Shown: positions 5,951 through 6,889 of the stretch, one piece after another
Layout of the letters: each line of letters opens with the position of its first letter
Position numbering within the stretch: the first letter of the stretch is position 1
Assembly (NCBI GenBank): GCA_012523535.1
Contig: JAAYII010000148.1
Span: 1-6,889, forward strand
Direction: 5' to 3'
DNA: 6,889 bases
DNA from: Peptococcaceae bacterium
Lineage (GTDB): Bacteria > Bacillota > Desulfitobacteriia > Desulfitobacteriales > Syntrophobotulaceae
Program-made: the position numbers and the translations under genes
Notes under the pieces: model-generated
What the model was told of the DNA's origin: nothing
The model's database searches: none
The model's input: only the letters and a program-made list of their open reading frames with translations

Positions 5951-6367
5951 TCATCTCCTGTATCTGACAAATTCGATGTTGTCCAAAAAGCGATGGATTT
6001 TCTCGAATAGAAAGCCGGCAGCAAACCAATAGGGAGCAAAACGCAGGGTGATTAAACCATCAACTGCAAAAGCATCGGTATAATACCAGGGATAAACGCC
6101 GAGAACATTAACCAGGATAAACCCGCTTACGTACTCGATTCCCCAAAAAAGGAACATCCAAAACAGCCCTCGTAATGGCCATTTCCATTTGGCGATAAAA
6201 TCGTGCAGCGGTTCCAAAAACACGGCCATGCCGTAAATAAAAAACATCCATAGATTGGTAAAACCGGTCAACCTTAAGTCCCCGCGAATTAAAGAATCCA
6301 TACCGGTAAAAATTATTTCAATTGTCCATCCCAAAAGTCCGTAAAATAAAAATCTTTTGCCTATCAT
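5951..6367 (-). CDS. small integral membrane protein, CmpB-like putative ABC transporter permease family
   Basis: The 138-residue product has about four hydrophobic helices (near 4-22, 36-55, 66-90 and 110-122). Features resembling the CmpB/putative ABC transporter type IV family (PF06541) are G-W-T-I-E near the N terminus, the N-L-W-M-F-F-I-Y-G segment, P-L-H-D, and an I-E-Y-V-S-G-F-I-L-V-N-V-L-G helix followed by a W-Y-Y-T-D motif. Family members are poorly characterised despite the transporter label, and no ATPase gene is nearby, so the function is open. The ATG at 6365-6367 has no clear Shine-Dalgarno sequence. The frame stays open upstream at least to the end of the Nudix gene but offers no ATG, GTG or TTG there. 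It lies 98 nt after the Nudix gene on the same strand. Confidence 0.7.
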   Translation of the reverse strand: MIGKRFLFYGLLGWTIEIIFTGMDSLIRGDLRLTGFTNLWMFFIYGMAVFLEPLHDFIAKWKWPLRGLFWMFLFWGIEYVSGFILVNVLGVYPWYYTDAFAVDGLITLRFAPYWFAAGFLFEKIHRFLDNIEFVRYRR

Positions 6368-6465
6368 AGGCTTAGTTTTTTTCGGATTTCTATTTTTAAG
6401 TATTGAAAATAATGTTTCTAAAGTATAATTATGGTTTTTTATGTTATTTGGGATTTTACTCTTAA

Positions 6466-6889
6466 TCAGGGCAGAATATAAAGCTCTGATAACTTGCCGC
6501 TCAAGGGAATGTTTTGCTCAAGAATAAACCCGGGGTTTTCTATTTCTTGTTTTTGATAGGCCAGTGCTTTGCTGACAACTTGCAAACTTAAAGGAGCGAT
6601 ATCTAATTCCCGATATTGCTCAGGACTGAAAAAGCCTGCATTCATGACTTCTGTGGGATCGGGTTTCAACTCTCCGGCCAGATATTTTAAAAGAAAGACA
6701 ATATAAATATCATGCCTTTGTTCGGGTATATCTTTGGGCCGGTCTCTTACCGCAATAATACTGACGGGTTCGGCTGTTATTCCTGTTTCTTCCTGAATTT
6801 CACGGACAATGGCCTCGGAGATTTTTTCATCGCTGTTGACGAAACCGCCGGGAATGGTCCATTTGCCCCGTCCGGGCTCGTGGGCACGC
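6466..6889 (-). CDS. Nudix hydrolase, C-terminal 140 residues (5' end beyond window)
   Basis: Reading from the right edge, the frame gives R-A-H-E-P-G-R-G-K-W-T-I-P-G-G-F and then a complete Nudix box GX5EX7REUXEEXGU. In the visible fragment this is G15, E21, R29-E30, E33-E34 and G36, with Ile at 31 and 37. This box binds the metal and catalyses hydrolysis of nucleoside diphosphates linked to another group. The E-P-G-x-G-K-W-x-x-P-G-G-F opening is common in ADP-ribose or NADH pyrophosphatase-like members, but the substrate cannot be fixed. The true start lies outside the window; an internal ATG at 6643-6645 is not the start because the Nudix box lies upstream of it. The stop is at 6466-6468. 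Confidence 0.93.
   Translation of the reverse strand, partial: RAHEPGRGKWTIPGGFVNSDEKISEAIVREIQEETGITAEPVSIIAVRDRPKDIPEQRHDIYIVFLLKYLAGELKPDPTEVMNAGFFSPEQYRELDIAPLSLQVVSKALAYQKQEIENPGFILEQNIPLSGKLSELYILP

Noticed and set aside
6368..6465. Promoter-like TATACT in the AT-rich gap between the Nudix and membrane-protein genes (minus strand)
   Set aside because: The region is so AT-rich that such hexamers are expected by chance, and no -35 match is found at 16-18 nt spacing.

Overview
The window looks like part of an anaerobic Firmicutes genome (Clostridia or Negativicutes; a Peptococcaceae-type syntroph or hydrogen producer would fit). The clues are an [FeFe]-hydrogenase maturase gene (hydG) next to its TM1266-type partner, strong AGGAGG-type ribosome binding sites, a sigma-A-type promoter and moderate GC content. 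The genus cannot be named from this sequence alone.

Left part (1-2084, minus strand): a short hydrogenase-maturation operon. A near-consensus promoter (2056-2084) starts a leader of about 226 nt. The leader folds into several hairpins and ends in an intrinsic terminator about 40 nt before the first gene. Then come the TM1266-family gene (1571-1822), hydG (57-1547) and the first 11 codons of a third gene that runs off the left edge. The gaps between these genes are only 23 nt. HydG makes the Fe(CO)(CN) unit of the hydrogenase H-cluster from tyrosine. The TM1266 protein is thought to be a regulator or accessory factor of the same system.

Middle (2085-3628, plus strand): a divergently transcribed polytopic membrane protein of 459 aa. 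It resembles ion-transporter-superfamily permeases with two homologous halves; its substrate is unknown.

Right part: 3715-5943 (plus) encodes a DUF255/YyaL (SPATA20-like) thioredoxin-fold protein. One in-frame TAA codon splits it in two, with the reading frame otherwise intact on both sides. Converging on it from the minus strand are a small four-helix CmpB-like membrane protein (5951-6367) and the C-terminal part of a Nudix hydrolase (6466 to the right edge).

The two best leads are the structured leader with terminator and possible antiterminator upstream of TM1266-hydG, which looks like an attenuator or riboswitch that I cannot assign to a known class, and the single-codon interruption of the DUF255 gene. 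No mobile elements, CRISPR arrays, tRNAs or rRNAs were seen.
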